From positions 1 through 64,000 of the forward strand of contig QEYB01000555.1 of assembly GCA_017562135.1 (NCBI GenBank): a stretch of 64,000 bases of DNA, written 5' to 3'. Shown piece by piece: positions 33,310 through 42,959 of this stretch. This stretch comes from Dipylidium caninum. Its lineage: Eukaryota > Platyhelminthes > Cestoda > Cyclophyllidea > Dipylidiidae. The notes below the pieces were generated by a model. That model had not been told where the DNA came from, made no database searches, and saw nothing but the letters and a program-made list of their open reading frames with translations. The position numbers and the translations under genes were made by a program. How positions within the stretch are numbered: position 1 is the stretch's first letter; each line of letters begins with the position of its first letter.

Positions 33310-33960
33310 CCCCCTAACTCGCGTTTCAAGGCTCCGCATTTTCGCGTAATCTCTATCGCAATACAGCAGTACTTCCATGAGAAATATTAACCTGTATTCT
33401 GCGGAACTCGGTGTTATTTGGGAGAATCGGTGGAATCTACCAGACACGAACCGCCTTCCGCGCAGCTGCAGTCTACTGCAACGTTAAGCTAACGCCGTCA
33501 AGGTAAGCCACACCACTCCTTGACAAGTTAGTCTCCTGCCACGTATTGGAGTGGCTCATGCAGAGCCGTCGTCAGCGAGTGAGGTGTTTGTGAAGGGGCA
33601 CTTTTCAACACAATGCTCCTTTGGTGTAGAGAAAGGGTGAAACACGTGGTGTCTGTAGGCATTCAGGTCATTTGGTGGGATCCTTGATTCACACTGGCAG
33701 AGGCACATAAGTGAAAGTCTTACAAGTCCTCAAAATAGCCGTTGGCAGCGTCTCTTTCTGACAGGGCAAATCGCTCATGGAGATCGTGCCCTGCACCATG
33801 CGATTCCTTGCTCTCATTTCAGAAAGCCGGTCAGATGATGTATTATATTATGATGCTAGAGCCTGCTAAATGATGACTTGAAGACGATGCAGGCGCCATG
33901 TCAATTCCGCGAGAAATTAGATGCGGTATGAGAAAGGCCATCCTTTATCCGTACTTACAC
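33310..33960. other. Downstream flank of the 32.5 kb copy, no gene
   Basis: Mirrors 28880-29540 in part. A segment at 33400-33500 (TTATTTGGGAGAATCGG) has a diverged relative at 52930-53020. Confidence 0.4.
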
Positions 33961-33974
33961 CTACACAGTTGTGA

Positions 33975-34298
33975 AAGTAGCAAAATATGACCGCATCAGC
34001 CATATAAACACGTCCGTATAGGTGTAGTATTTGCAGATACCTTCAAAGGCACCAGAGGAGAGGATGGTTTCCTGTGGGTCTGCCCCAGATAAGTCTGTTG
34101 AAGTTGAATAGCCTTGTAGAGCTCGGGGGAAGTCAACTTCCACACTTTTCTCGTAGAACATTCGGTGGTGTAACAAGAGAGGAGAAAAATACGAGAAGCC
34201 CAGTTGGTTATAGAAACCAGCTTAATTTGAATGATGCAAACGCGCAGATATCCCCTATATACGAATTGAAAGCTGAATTTTAGATAAGAAGCAGACAT
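33975..34298 (-). pseudogene. Family B-like remnant and shared upstream segment
   Basis: A minus-strand frame of 100 codons (34298-33996) ends THRKPSSPLVPLKVS, then RTCLYG and stop. Its last part matches the family B frame at 28657-28872. Its first part (ASRIFLLSCYTTECS) matches the minus strand of 32000-32060 (ASRIFLLSYYNTECS) and, less well, of 14640-14680. The frame breaks where the 48 kb copy continues, so this copy is probably decayed. Confidence 0.3.
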
Positions 34299-34384
34299 TA
34301 TAGAAGGAGTGCATCAATGGAAAGCAAATGGGAAGTAAAGTCTGTAAAAGGCTTGGATTAAGTATACTTGCACAAAGCCGACCT

Positions 34385-34418
34385 AGTCAGTCAGTCAGTC
34401 AGTCAGTCAGTCAGCGTG
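34385..34418. repeat. AGTC tetranucleotide microsatellite
   Basis: About eight and a half perfect AGTC units. The corresponding site in the noisy copies (53610-53630, 56700-56735) is broken up by indels. Confidence 0.9.
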
Positions 34419-34429
34419 TCCGCAGCAGA

Positions 34430-35910
34430 ACGCGACATTGCCAATGCGCGCATACGCCGATGCAGTTGTCAACGGTTAGCCGCCAACTTTGCCTCTTGCC
34501 TTTATAATCACTTTCTCTGCTGCAATCTTCTCCTCGTATATTTCAACCCTTCCCCTTAGAACCTTGTCAACCTGCGAAGAGCACTCATTTGGACCAGAAT
34601 GTTATGAGTATTGTTGACCACTTGGTGCTGTCAACTCTCGCCTACTTGACAGTTGAAGAGCCTGGTGCGAATAAAAATGGCGGTTAAATGCCTATGAAAT
34701 TGAATGGCGAACGATTCTGTTAGACGACAAACCAGCAACCGAGCGGATTGGCGGTTCCATGAGAGCCAAACACATCCCTGTCAGTAGCACTCAAACTGTG
34801 GACCCCAATCGGAAGTACGATTACTTCAGCCAAACCGAATTCAACGACTACGTAATCGAGGAATTCTGAATCAAGGCGGTGTGTAGTTATTACTGGGAAA
34901 GCAGGACAGTTGCAGTAGTGGACACGTGGGATTACAAGTTGGTGTAGTGTTCGCCCAAACAAAGAGGTACCTCTCGGAAAAGAGATATCAAAGAGGCCAT
35001 TGAGGACGGCTTCGCAGCCACATTTAAGTTGTCCTCATACCGTGCTGATTGGAATGTTGATCCAAACGTCATTTTGGCATAATACATTACGTGAGGAATC
35101 AACTTTGCTACGTGGAGCATACGAAAAGGGAAAGCGAATTGGTCTCTTTTCTTGTCCATTCCAATCGCCGTCACTATCGTGCTGACTGTTCGACGCAGTG
35201 GGGCCCTAACTGAAGTGATTTTGGTAGTCGCTGGCGTAAGGAGAAGGGAGTAAAGGCTTTGGAACCAGTAACGAGAGTGATTTGGCCGTAACCGACAACT
35301 GTGTGAGGGGAAGATGTTCCTGCTGCTGTTAAACACTACATCGACTCATGAGGTATCGGCAGTCTGAGTTCACATGTGCCTTGCCTGATAGGGTGGTGAA
35401 GGGACTGTCTATCATGGAAGAGCGAAAGCCGCCTACCGACTCCTCGTTTTAAACTGTCATGTGGTCGAATCCTTTGTGACTGCATCTCCACTCGCAATGC
35501 TTTGCGTGTGAAAGAAGTGGGTAGAGCAACGGCGTCCGTCAATCGCCTCCTATTCAAAGCGTTCGATTTGGGCATAGTAAATGTGGCATCCTCCGTCGAT
35601 TTCAACTTCCATTCTTAGAGTGTATAGACTACCTGTCGGCGTATTGCTACTTGACGCGTTTACAGAGAGTGAAATTCATGTGGACCGCTGTGAGGACCAA
35701 GAGTAGCCCGAAGTCTCATCTTTCTCCAAATGATGTTGCCACTTCTTCAGTCATCACCTCCGCCCAACAGCCGCATGACGATTGATATGAGAGGCGGAGA
35801 TTTGTGTGCTGTAGATCACGCGCATATTAACGGCCAGTTGGCTTAAAAGAGCTTCTTGCGCTACTGCGGAGGACAAAATACGCCTTGTCTAGAGTCAAAG
35901 GCCTTCGTGT
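34430..35910. repeat. Duplicated non-coding segment, copy 2
   Basis: Partner of 16430-17460. Internal insertions at 34510-34945 and about 35720-35850 are unique to this copy. One frame (around 34980-35090) reads RDIKEAIEDGFAATFKLSS and its counterpart in copy 1 reads RDINRAIVDCFADTFKLSS, which looks protein-like but lacks splice sites and closes soon in both. Confidence 0.65.
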
Positions 35911-35919
35911 CGGATGCAT

Positions 35920-36110
35920 TATGCAGAAATCTGCCTTTACGAAGCTTTCTTTCCATCCTTTTCACCAGCATACGCTTCGTGGAAAAGTGTAATGGTGGAG
36001 CTGGTTGGATGTGCTAGTATTTGTCTACGTCGTATGGCACCACAGAGACGGCGGAAATCAGTCGTTGATCCATGCAACCTTTCATGGTCACGCAAACATG
36101 TTTCATTTCA
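35920..36110 (-). promoter_or_regulatory. Orphan promoter and leader remnant
   Basis: The minus strand has leader sequence ending in GGCAGATTTCTGCATAATG and a weak proximal module to the right (36000-36070). No signal peptide follows. It shows that the family once had another copy here. Confidence 0.45.
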
Positions 36111-36352
36111 CTCACTCACAACTTTCATTGTTGGTAAAATGTAATGAACGGGGGAATGCTTGCGTTAACTGATGATCACTGATGTTTCACGTAGGCAGGT
36201 TAGTGTGCTCTGAGGATGTTCGAAGGAATTGTGAATTGGAGCAGCATAAGGATAAACACAGGTCATCAGCCGATCTCTCTGTCAATAGCCCTACTATTTC
36301 ATTCCGTCACCAGACTATCTCGTCTTCAACACAAGCAGAAATTTCCTCCCGG

Positions 36353-36668
36353 CTAACTTACCACCGGGCACTTAGGGCACATCTCCATGAATTGGACACC
36401 ATCATAGTCTAATGGGCAAAGCCGGCTGGTTTTTCTTGTGCTAACGGTTTTAACTCCCACCACCGAAACAAACTTGTGGCGCGCCTTCTCAAGTTCTGTT
36501 GGGAGAGTCTTAAGCCATAGGAGATAGCGGATGTCATGTGCGTTCAGCCCATTTCCAGTGGCGAGTCTTTGACGGGTGTGGCTGTTGCGGTAGGCGATGC
36601 CCTTGACTCCAAAACGCGTCTTATTCGTTTGGATGCTCTGGCGCACGAGGTACTTTGACGACAGGCGT
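36353..36668 (-). other. Unrecognised possible terminal exon
   Basis: A minus-strand frame of about 105 codons runs to a TAG at 36353. It includes RFGVKGIAYRNSHTRQRL and ends MEMCPKCPVVS. A possible acceptor (CTCTTATGTCCCAG) precedes it at about 36670. I recognise no domain. The only other copy (58790-59130) is too noisy to test the frame. Confidence 0.25.
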
Positions 36669-36829
36669 TGAACACTGGGACATAAGAGCGGGAGCCTTCA
36701 GGGCTTCTACACATCTGGCTATAGCAACATTTGATCCTCACCAGCAGACTTCGCACAAAGCGGCATTGGGTCGTTTCGTCTGCTCTCGTGGCGGCCAGTG
36801 CTTTCTTAGCACAGAAAAATTAACTGTAG

Positions 36830-37066
36830 TCATACGTGATGTAACATTCGTAAATGTGGACTCAAGTCATCTCGGTCATCTCGCCAATTCGTGTTGCCGC
36901 TCTTCAAAATACCGTATCCACTTTGGCATCGAATCATCAGTGAGCGATATCGAAGGAAACTCGACGCGTTTCTTTTAACCTTATCCGAATCTACGAATTT
37001 CAAGATGTGTGCAATGACAACCGGCCACTTATCCCATGACTGCTTCAATTCCCGCTCTTCCTGCAC
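36830..37066 (-). other. Unrecognised open frame, 78 codons
   Basis: The minus-strand frame includes SDKVKRNASSFLRYRSLMIR. It lies in the distal upstream region of the next gene and partly resembles 30800-30950 and 52250-52400 (AGATCTG and GACA-GATT blocks). Coding status is doubtful. Confidence 0.15.
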
Positions 37067-37464
37067 GTCGGTGCACAGATCTGTTGGGCAATGACACCGA
37101 TTGCACAGTTGCCGGAAAGGGACAGCATCGGCGGTAGAGAAAGTTCTACGTCAATGCCGGTTATGGCAGCAGGAAGTGAATGAGAAGTGTAGGAGTGTAG
37201 CGTTAAATATATCAACTTATATGAATTTGGTGAATGGTAGCAATATATATCATGAGATTACTTAACTAAATTCAGAGTGGATATTTCCGTGTAATAAAGC
37301 AGGCCACCCATTCTCGTAATTGCGTCAATTAGAGTGATGTTGCCAGTGGACTCACCTTAACTCGTGCTCACCTGCATGGCAAAACACCGCCCCCTCACTG
37401 AAACAAAGCGCAAAATTGGGACATGTTCTTGGGGTCAACAAAGGAAGTCAAGACCAGTATTTCT

Positions 37465-37577
37465 GGTCCATCAAGCGGTTCCCACTCTCCCTGTGGTGCG
37501 ACGCGTCGTGAGCAAGCACCAGCACATCAACCGCGAGCCAGCTGAACCAATACACTTCTACGCAATGCGTGTATAAA
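37465..37577 (+). promoter_or_regulatory. Proximal promoter module and TATA box of the 37.6 kb gene
   Basis: The module (TGGTCCATCAAGCGGTTCCC, then GTGGTGCGACGCG, then AGCAAGCACCAGCACATC) lies at 37465-37538, and TATAAA at 37572-37577, 46 nt upstream of the ATG at 37623. Distal upstream DNA (37190-37460) is related to 32170-32390. Confidence 0.65.
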
Positions 37578-37622
37578 TGAGGCGGATTGAAGGAGGCATC
37601 AGTGAAGACAGAGCTTAGTAAC

Positions 37623-38387
37623 ATGACGATCCTCGCGACCGTCTATTCACTCGGCCTCCTGACCTCCCACCTCACCATCTTCGTGTGTTCAACGGCTTCG
37701 CATGAGACAAAAGTGGCAGTCTACGTTTCCACCTCCAGAGTTCTCACAGGTAATTGCCTATCATCCATCCAGTAAGCGAGTTTATCCCTCACTGAATTGC
37801 ACACGACCCTCATACGATGCATCTCTCTCGTTACACAGCACCTTGTCAGCCACCGACCATCGTCACTGAGCAGCAGGATATCATGAAAATGGCGAAACAC
37901 TTGACGTACGAGACTTTCAGGCGCATGTTGATCGGAGATTTTAGCAGAACACGACATTTGGTGGCAGATGTGGAGAAATCCACATGGAGGATTATTCTGC
38001 GCCAAATGGTTGTGGATGGAGGAGAGTATACAATATCAGTGATAGGAGAGCGGATTCTCTTTGACCTCATCCTGTCTGCTCACGAGAGTCACGCGTAACG
38101 TCTCCTCACATAGGCCCCTTTTGCGCTCTTCATTCGTCCTCTTCTCTAACAGTGTGTTCGGCGGCGCCTACATCGTGGAGACATTTGAATTCACAGGACT
38201 ACTCCGAGTTTGCATGTTACTGGGTGAGGTCTCCGTACAGGAGGCTGGGCACTATCGCGTGCTGGATTCTGTTGCAGACGTGTCCTTGACAAGTCTCAAG
38301 GAGACCATTTGGAGGAAGGTTATGGTGGGCTTTAATTCATCCATTTCAAGTGCTGCTGTCGACTCACCTAGAATAGCTGCTGTCTAA
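37623..38387 (+). CDS. Intact secreted-antigen family gene with altered C-terminus
   Basis: Exons 37623-37749 (127 nt), 37839-38094 (256 nt) and 38153-38387 (235 nt); 618 nt, 205 residues. Intron 1 is 89 nt (GTAATT, TTACACAG; phase 1). Intron 2 is 58 nt (GTAACG, CTCTAACAG; phase 2). The signal peptide is MTILATVYSLGLLTSHLTIF, followed by Val-Cys. The mature part keeps the family pattern: PCQPPTIVTEQQDIM, then LIGDFSRTRHLVADVEKSTW, then YTISVIGERILFDLIL in exon 2, and GAYIVETFEFTGLLRV in exon 3. After SSISSAA the other members end CRLV, but here one base fewer shifts the frame, giving AVDSPRIAAV and a later stop. The C-terminal cysteine is therefore lost. The same altered end occurs at 25252-25350. 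Likely secreted; biochemical function unknown. The promoter looks intact. A noisy copy without exon 1 lies at 60550-61040. Confidence 0.7.
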
Positions 38388-39345
38388 CCAGAATTATTTG
38401 ACCTCCCATTGTCCATGGTATCTGCACCTGAATAAATCAGTCTCTTTACACGGAATAGTGACCTTCTTCATGTGAAAACTCACGTTGCTGTGAGCATGTC
38501 CTTAAAGCTGCCTGACACGAACGGCCCTGAGGGCATCAGCGGCTAAAGTGCCCATTGGCATTTCCTTTTCTCCAGGAGTAACATCACTCCATCCTTGCGG
38601 TCTGGTCACTTCGGTGAGTAAACGGCCAAGTGTCCCACAGTAAGAAGGTTACGTCGTCTGACAGTCCTCCGTTAGTATCAGCACGTGGTGTTGAGCGGTT
38701 GGCCTAACATACCTGGCGGCGTCGTTAAACGTTAGATCGTGAGAGTGGTGTGTGTCCAAGGAAAACAATACACGCCTCAGATGTATGGAATGCTTCTTTT
38801 GCAGAGATGCCCATTTTCCAGCAGCGAAGACCACATTGACAGTAGGCACGCTCTGGCCATCATGGGCATTTCAACGAAACGCGTCCGAGATTCGTTATTT
38901 CCACGAAAATCAGTTAAATGATGAGTACTTCAAACTCGCGGATGGGAGGCGCCCTACGCCGTGAGGGTGCTTCACCATTCACTACGTGTTCACTTCGGCA
39001 CGAAACATGGAGTTGGACATTGCCTCGGCTCGACGGATACGGGCTTTCGTCACAGTCTACTGCTGGATTTAGTTAACGCCGTCAAGTCACACCACTCCAC
39101 GCGTCGGATTCGGAATCCTCGACAAGTTGGCCTCCTTGTTAGAAATGGAGTTGCCAAGTCAAGGCAAGGCCGTCGTCAGAGAGTGAGAAGTTGTACTTCG
39201 GTGCTTAACATAACTGGGCTCTGCCGATATAGAAAAAGCAACAAATGGAAGAAATGTAGGTGCGGTCAAGTAGTAGATGGAAGTGTTACATCACATCGGG
39301 GTTGCTGTTTTTAAGGAGAGTTCCTTATGGAAATTCTGTGTGAGT
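38288..39345 (+). repeat. Nearly identical duplicate of 25252-26345
   Basis: See the partner. It covers the last 100 bases of exon 3 and about 950 bp of 3' flank. A 127-codon frame in the partner (25925-26308) continues to about the same place here (38961-39314) but ends differently after small indels, so I do not call it a gene. Confidence 0.75.
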
Positions 39346-39549
39346 TTGTGATTATTTCAATCTCGCTATTAGGCAGCATGAACATCAAAGGCTTTATGAG
39401 CATTTTCGAAAACGTGTCTACCAAAAACACCTTCTTAGGAACCGGGACAGATGGACTACCACGATAAACGACATGTTGGGGAACATTGTCTTCACGAAGG
39501 CCTCCTCCGATCAACAACGACGTGTGGGCGTTGCGCAACCAGGCTGCGT

Positions 39550-40480
39550 ATTTCCCTGGAAGCCTGAATAGCTAAAAACGACATTACAAACCTGTTTACT
39601 ATCACCAAAATAAGTTTCAAACTCGTCCGACAAAGTGTGTTGGCCAATGGGACTTCTCTGTGGTCGAGTCTCTTGCCATCATCGGCGTATCCCGAGGAAT
39701 AGTGACAATTTTCGACGGCTGACAAGGTGGTTTGGAAAGGCGAATGCAGTGCTTAAAGTGCGTGGTCGACGAAAAAGCGATGAAACATATGGACAGAACG
39801 GTTGTGAATTCAGTCTTATACAGTGAAAGAGATGAAAACTAGGAGCATCCCACACGTTTCATGCGGCACTCAGGCTGCATGAAGCGGTCGTGACACATGC
39901 CTTGGAAGCACGGTTATTGTTCACACTTTGTGAGGGTTCGGTGTCTGTTGTCCCTTCGTTACAGTACGAACAGCCCGTAAGCTGATCGTGGCACCACAAC
40001 CAACACTTCCGCCTGAAATGGTAATCATGGCAAGATTGTTGTTTTCATAGATTTTTGTTAGGAAGGGGAACACAAGATGGTATGCCTAGTTGGTAACCAT
40101 CTCACCACTCAACATTTTGGTGAGTTCCCAACGAGGCCTCGGTATTTTCCCTCCACACGCCAGTATTGGGAGAGCAGTAATAAGCATCCCCACTGATTTG
40201 GGTAGTCGTGTTCGCAAGTAACGACATCCAACAGTGGAATGCGCCTCCTTAAGAAGGGTGGATAGAGCTCGGCTGTTTTGAGTCCACTTCAGTCGAAGGA
40301 AATAAACACAGAATTGGGAATTACCTGACATATTAGACAGGTGAACAAAGGAATACCCACGTCAGGGGAGATAGAGCAGTTATAGCTACGGTAGACGACA
40401 AGTTCAGACTTTTCATAGCCTATGCGGATTTTGATTGTTTGATTGGTAAAGACGAGAGGAAATAAGGTAAGGAGATGTTG
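39550..40480. repeat. Long unclassified repeat, copy B
   Basis: Collinear with 23060-24130. It lies directly after an exon 1 leader scrap (about 39460-39510, minus). The TAACGACATCCAACAGTGGA block is at 40218-40237. Confidence 0.6.
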
Positions 40481-40769
40481 AGTTTAGTCGATAATGAGGA
40501 GGCAGTCTGTTCCTCACAGTGAAATCCTCCTCCCAAGGCCTAAAGTAGAATCTGATTGGGACGTAAGCTTAGCGATTCTCCATTTGCTGCTCTCTTACTG
40601 CAGTGGACCCTGAATAGTTCAGCTCTGTGCTGAGCAGAGTGTACTTACTCGGACTGATAATTGAAATGGACATTTGGGCACTAGGAAGCCGATGACGTTA
40701 TCGAGGCCGGTGAGATATAAAGGCTTTCATCCATCCCTTCAAGCTACAAAACTGCGTCTTGCCTTAGTA

Positions 40770-41900
40770 ACCTGATTGAAGTGAAAAACGACATTCCAAA
40801 CTTTTTAATTATCCACCGATAAACTTGTGTGGCAAAGTGTGTTAGCCAATAGGACAGACGGAACTACTAAGTGGACGCCATCGTCAATCGTTTCACGCTC
40901 TCGTAGAAGTTCACAATGCTCCGGAGTGTGTCGCCCATCAACATCATATCCGATGTATAGTTACAATTTTCGACGTCATGACAAAGGTGGTTGGGAGAGG
41001 TGAATGCAGCGCGTACCCGATTCGTGGCCGACGAAGAGGCAATGAGACATTTGGACAGAATGTTGTGAAGTCAGCCTTATGCAGTGAAGAGGTGAAAATA
41101 GAGGTATCGCTCGCGTTTTATCCGACCCTCACGCTACATAAAGTAGTCATGGAGTAGGTTGCGAAGCCGACGCGACTCGGCTTTCACAACTATTTGTCCT
41201 ATTCCAACCCCTGGCACATGCTAGAAGACGCGGTTATGGGTCCACATTTCGTGAGCGTTTGCTGTCTGTTTACCCTTTCGTTTACAAACACAACCAGACC
41301 TTAAACTGATCAATGCTACCCACAATCCACAACTTCCACCTGAAATGCTATTTTTGTTGAAATAGCTGTTTTGACAGGTTGCTGTCAGGAAAGGAGACAC
41401 AAGATGGCATGCCTAGTTTATAAAGATCTCACCCTTTAACCATTTTTGGTGAGTTCCCAAACGAGGCCTCGGTATTTCCCCTCCACACGCCAGTAAGGGG
41501 AGAGCAGTGATAAACGTCTCCTTAGCTTTTGGAAGTCGTTTCAGCAAGTAACGACATCCAACAGTGGAATGCGCCTCCTCCAGAAGGGGGGTGAAAAGAG
41601 TTCGAATAAAGTGAGCAACATTAATTGCGAATTACCGGACGTCTTAGACATGTGCACGAGGAAATGAACACTTTAGGGAGAATAGAGCAGTTGTAGCTGC
41701 GGTAGATGACAAGTCCACACTTTCCATAGCTATGCAGATTGAGTATTTGATTGGTAAAGAAGAGGAGATGTTTAGTTGGTTGACAAAGGCAGTTACTACT
41801 GAATTATTGGTCAACAAGTGTTTACCTTTGTGGCTATAGTGAGAGGTGAGTAGACACACATCTGCACCACAACAGGGCTTAGCCAATAGAATGTGCTGCA
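40770..41900. repeat. Long unclassified repeat, copy C
   Basis: Tandem with copy B (about 290 bp apart) and collinear with copy A, including the junction to an exon 1 fragment at its right end. Single-base insertions and deletions become frequent from here on, so sequence quality probably drops at about 40.8 kb. Confidence 0.6.
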
Positions 41901-41964
41901 AGACTCAAGAATTGGGAGGAGGGAAGAAGCCTCTCGAGAAGTCAGCGTCCGGTGACATGTGTAC

Positions 41965-42720
41965 CTTCATGATGTCCATTTGCTCGGTTTCCTAGCCTCC
42001 CATCCACCGTCCTCCGCATGTTCAACGGCGCCCTCATGAGACGGAAACGAAACTGCTATGTGTCCATTCCAGAGTGCTTTTCGCGGAAAATTGTCCTTCT
42101 TTCCAGTTCCCCATCAAGAGCCTCACTCACTGCAGTGTACACCACTCAGACGATGCAACTCACTCGGCGCACACAGTGCCTGGTCAGCCACCGTACATAG
42201 TCAACGACAAACTACGACATAATGGGGGTTGCGAGCACTCGACGTACAAGACTTTCCAGTAGCATGTGATTGGAACTTGTCCATCATCATGGCACTTGCT
42301 GGCCGATTTGGGCAAGTCCAAATCGAGAACCCTTCTGGGAGCCGTTGCATTCTGGTCGCGAGTTTGAAACTTCAGTGACAATTGAAGAGTTCAATGTGAC
42401 CTCGTCCAGTCTGTACGGGGGATTCGAAAGGTGATGTCTCTTATAATAACTGCATTTCCGTTCTTCATTCCATCTCATCCGTAAGAGCATAACCCGGCGC
42501 TTTACACTGTCAAACGGTATTAGCGTTCGCAGGAGTATTTTCAGGCGAATAAGTCATTGCTGAAGTTTTTGAGTAACTCAGGGTTTTGAATTACGTGTAC
42601 TGGATGAGTTTCCTATGTGTCATTGCCAAGTCTCAAGGAGAGATTAGAGAAAATCTGTAATGGATTATATTCTCCCATTTCAAATGCGCTTTTCGACTCA
42701 CCCAAATTGGGGCTGTCTAA
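41965..42720 (+). pseudogene. Broken secreted-antigen family copy, three exons
   Basis: Exon 1 remnant at about 41965-42092 (CCTCATGAGACGGAAACG, CATTCCAGAGTG), exon 2 at about 42180-42430 (CACTTGCTGGCCGATTTGG), exon 3 at about 42480-42720 (CAAGTCTCAAGGAGAGATTAG near its end). Every exon has frameshifts and stops. The acceptor of exon 2 survives (CACACAG at 42170-42176). Some lesions may be sequencing errors, because this part of the window looks unpolished. Confidence 0.6.
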
Positions 42721-42959
42721 CTGAGTTATCTGCCTCCCACTGTCAGCAGCTCCTAATCCAAGAATCTGTCTCGACCTCGAGAGTAGTAGTCTTCTTTTCG
42801 AGTAAAAGCAGATTTTTGGAGGAAACAGTGAAAACTGCAGAATGAAATGCCTGGATAGCAGTCGACAGCTGATGCGGACTTCCAAATATACAGTCTGGCC
42901 CACGTGATCTGTTTTCTCAGTGCAGAAGACGCCCATTATTGTTGAAAACCAACTCCGAT

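Larger units (their letters stand above)
32110..34110 (+). repeat. Right arm of the large inverted repeat
   Basis: Mirror partner of 28690-30750. It contains promoter, three exons and downstream flank in the plus orientation. Its outer end reaches the family B-like remnant (34100-33975, minus), which mirrors the family B frame at 28657-28963 at the outer end of the left arm. Confidence 0.7.

Noticed and set aside
34980..35090. Protein-like frame RDIKEAIEDGFAATFKLSS with a counterpart at 16525-16620
   Set aside because: It closes soon in both copies, with no acceptor or donor, and the surrounding duplicate is non-coding.
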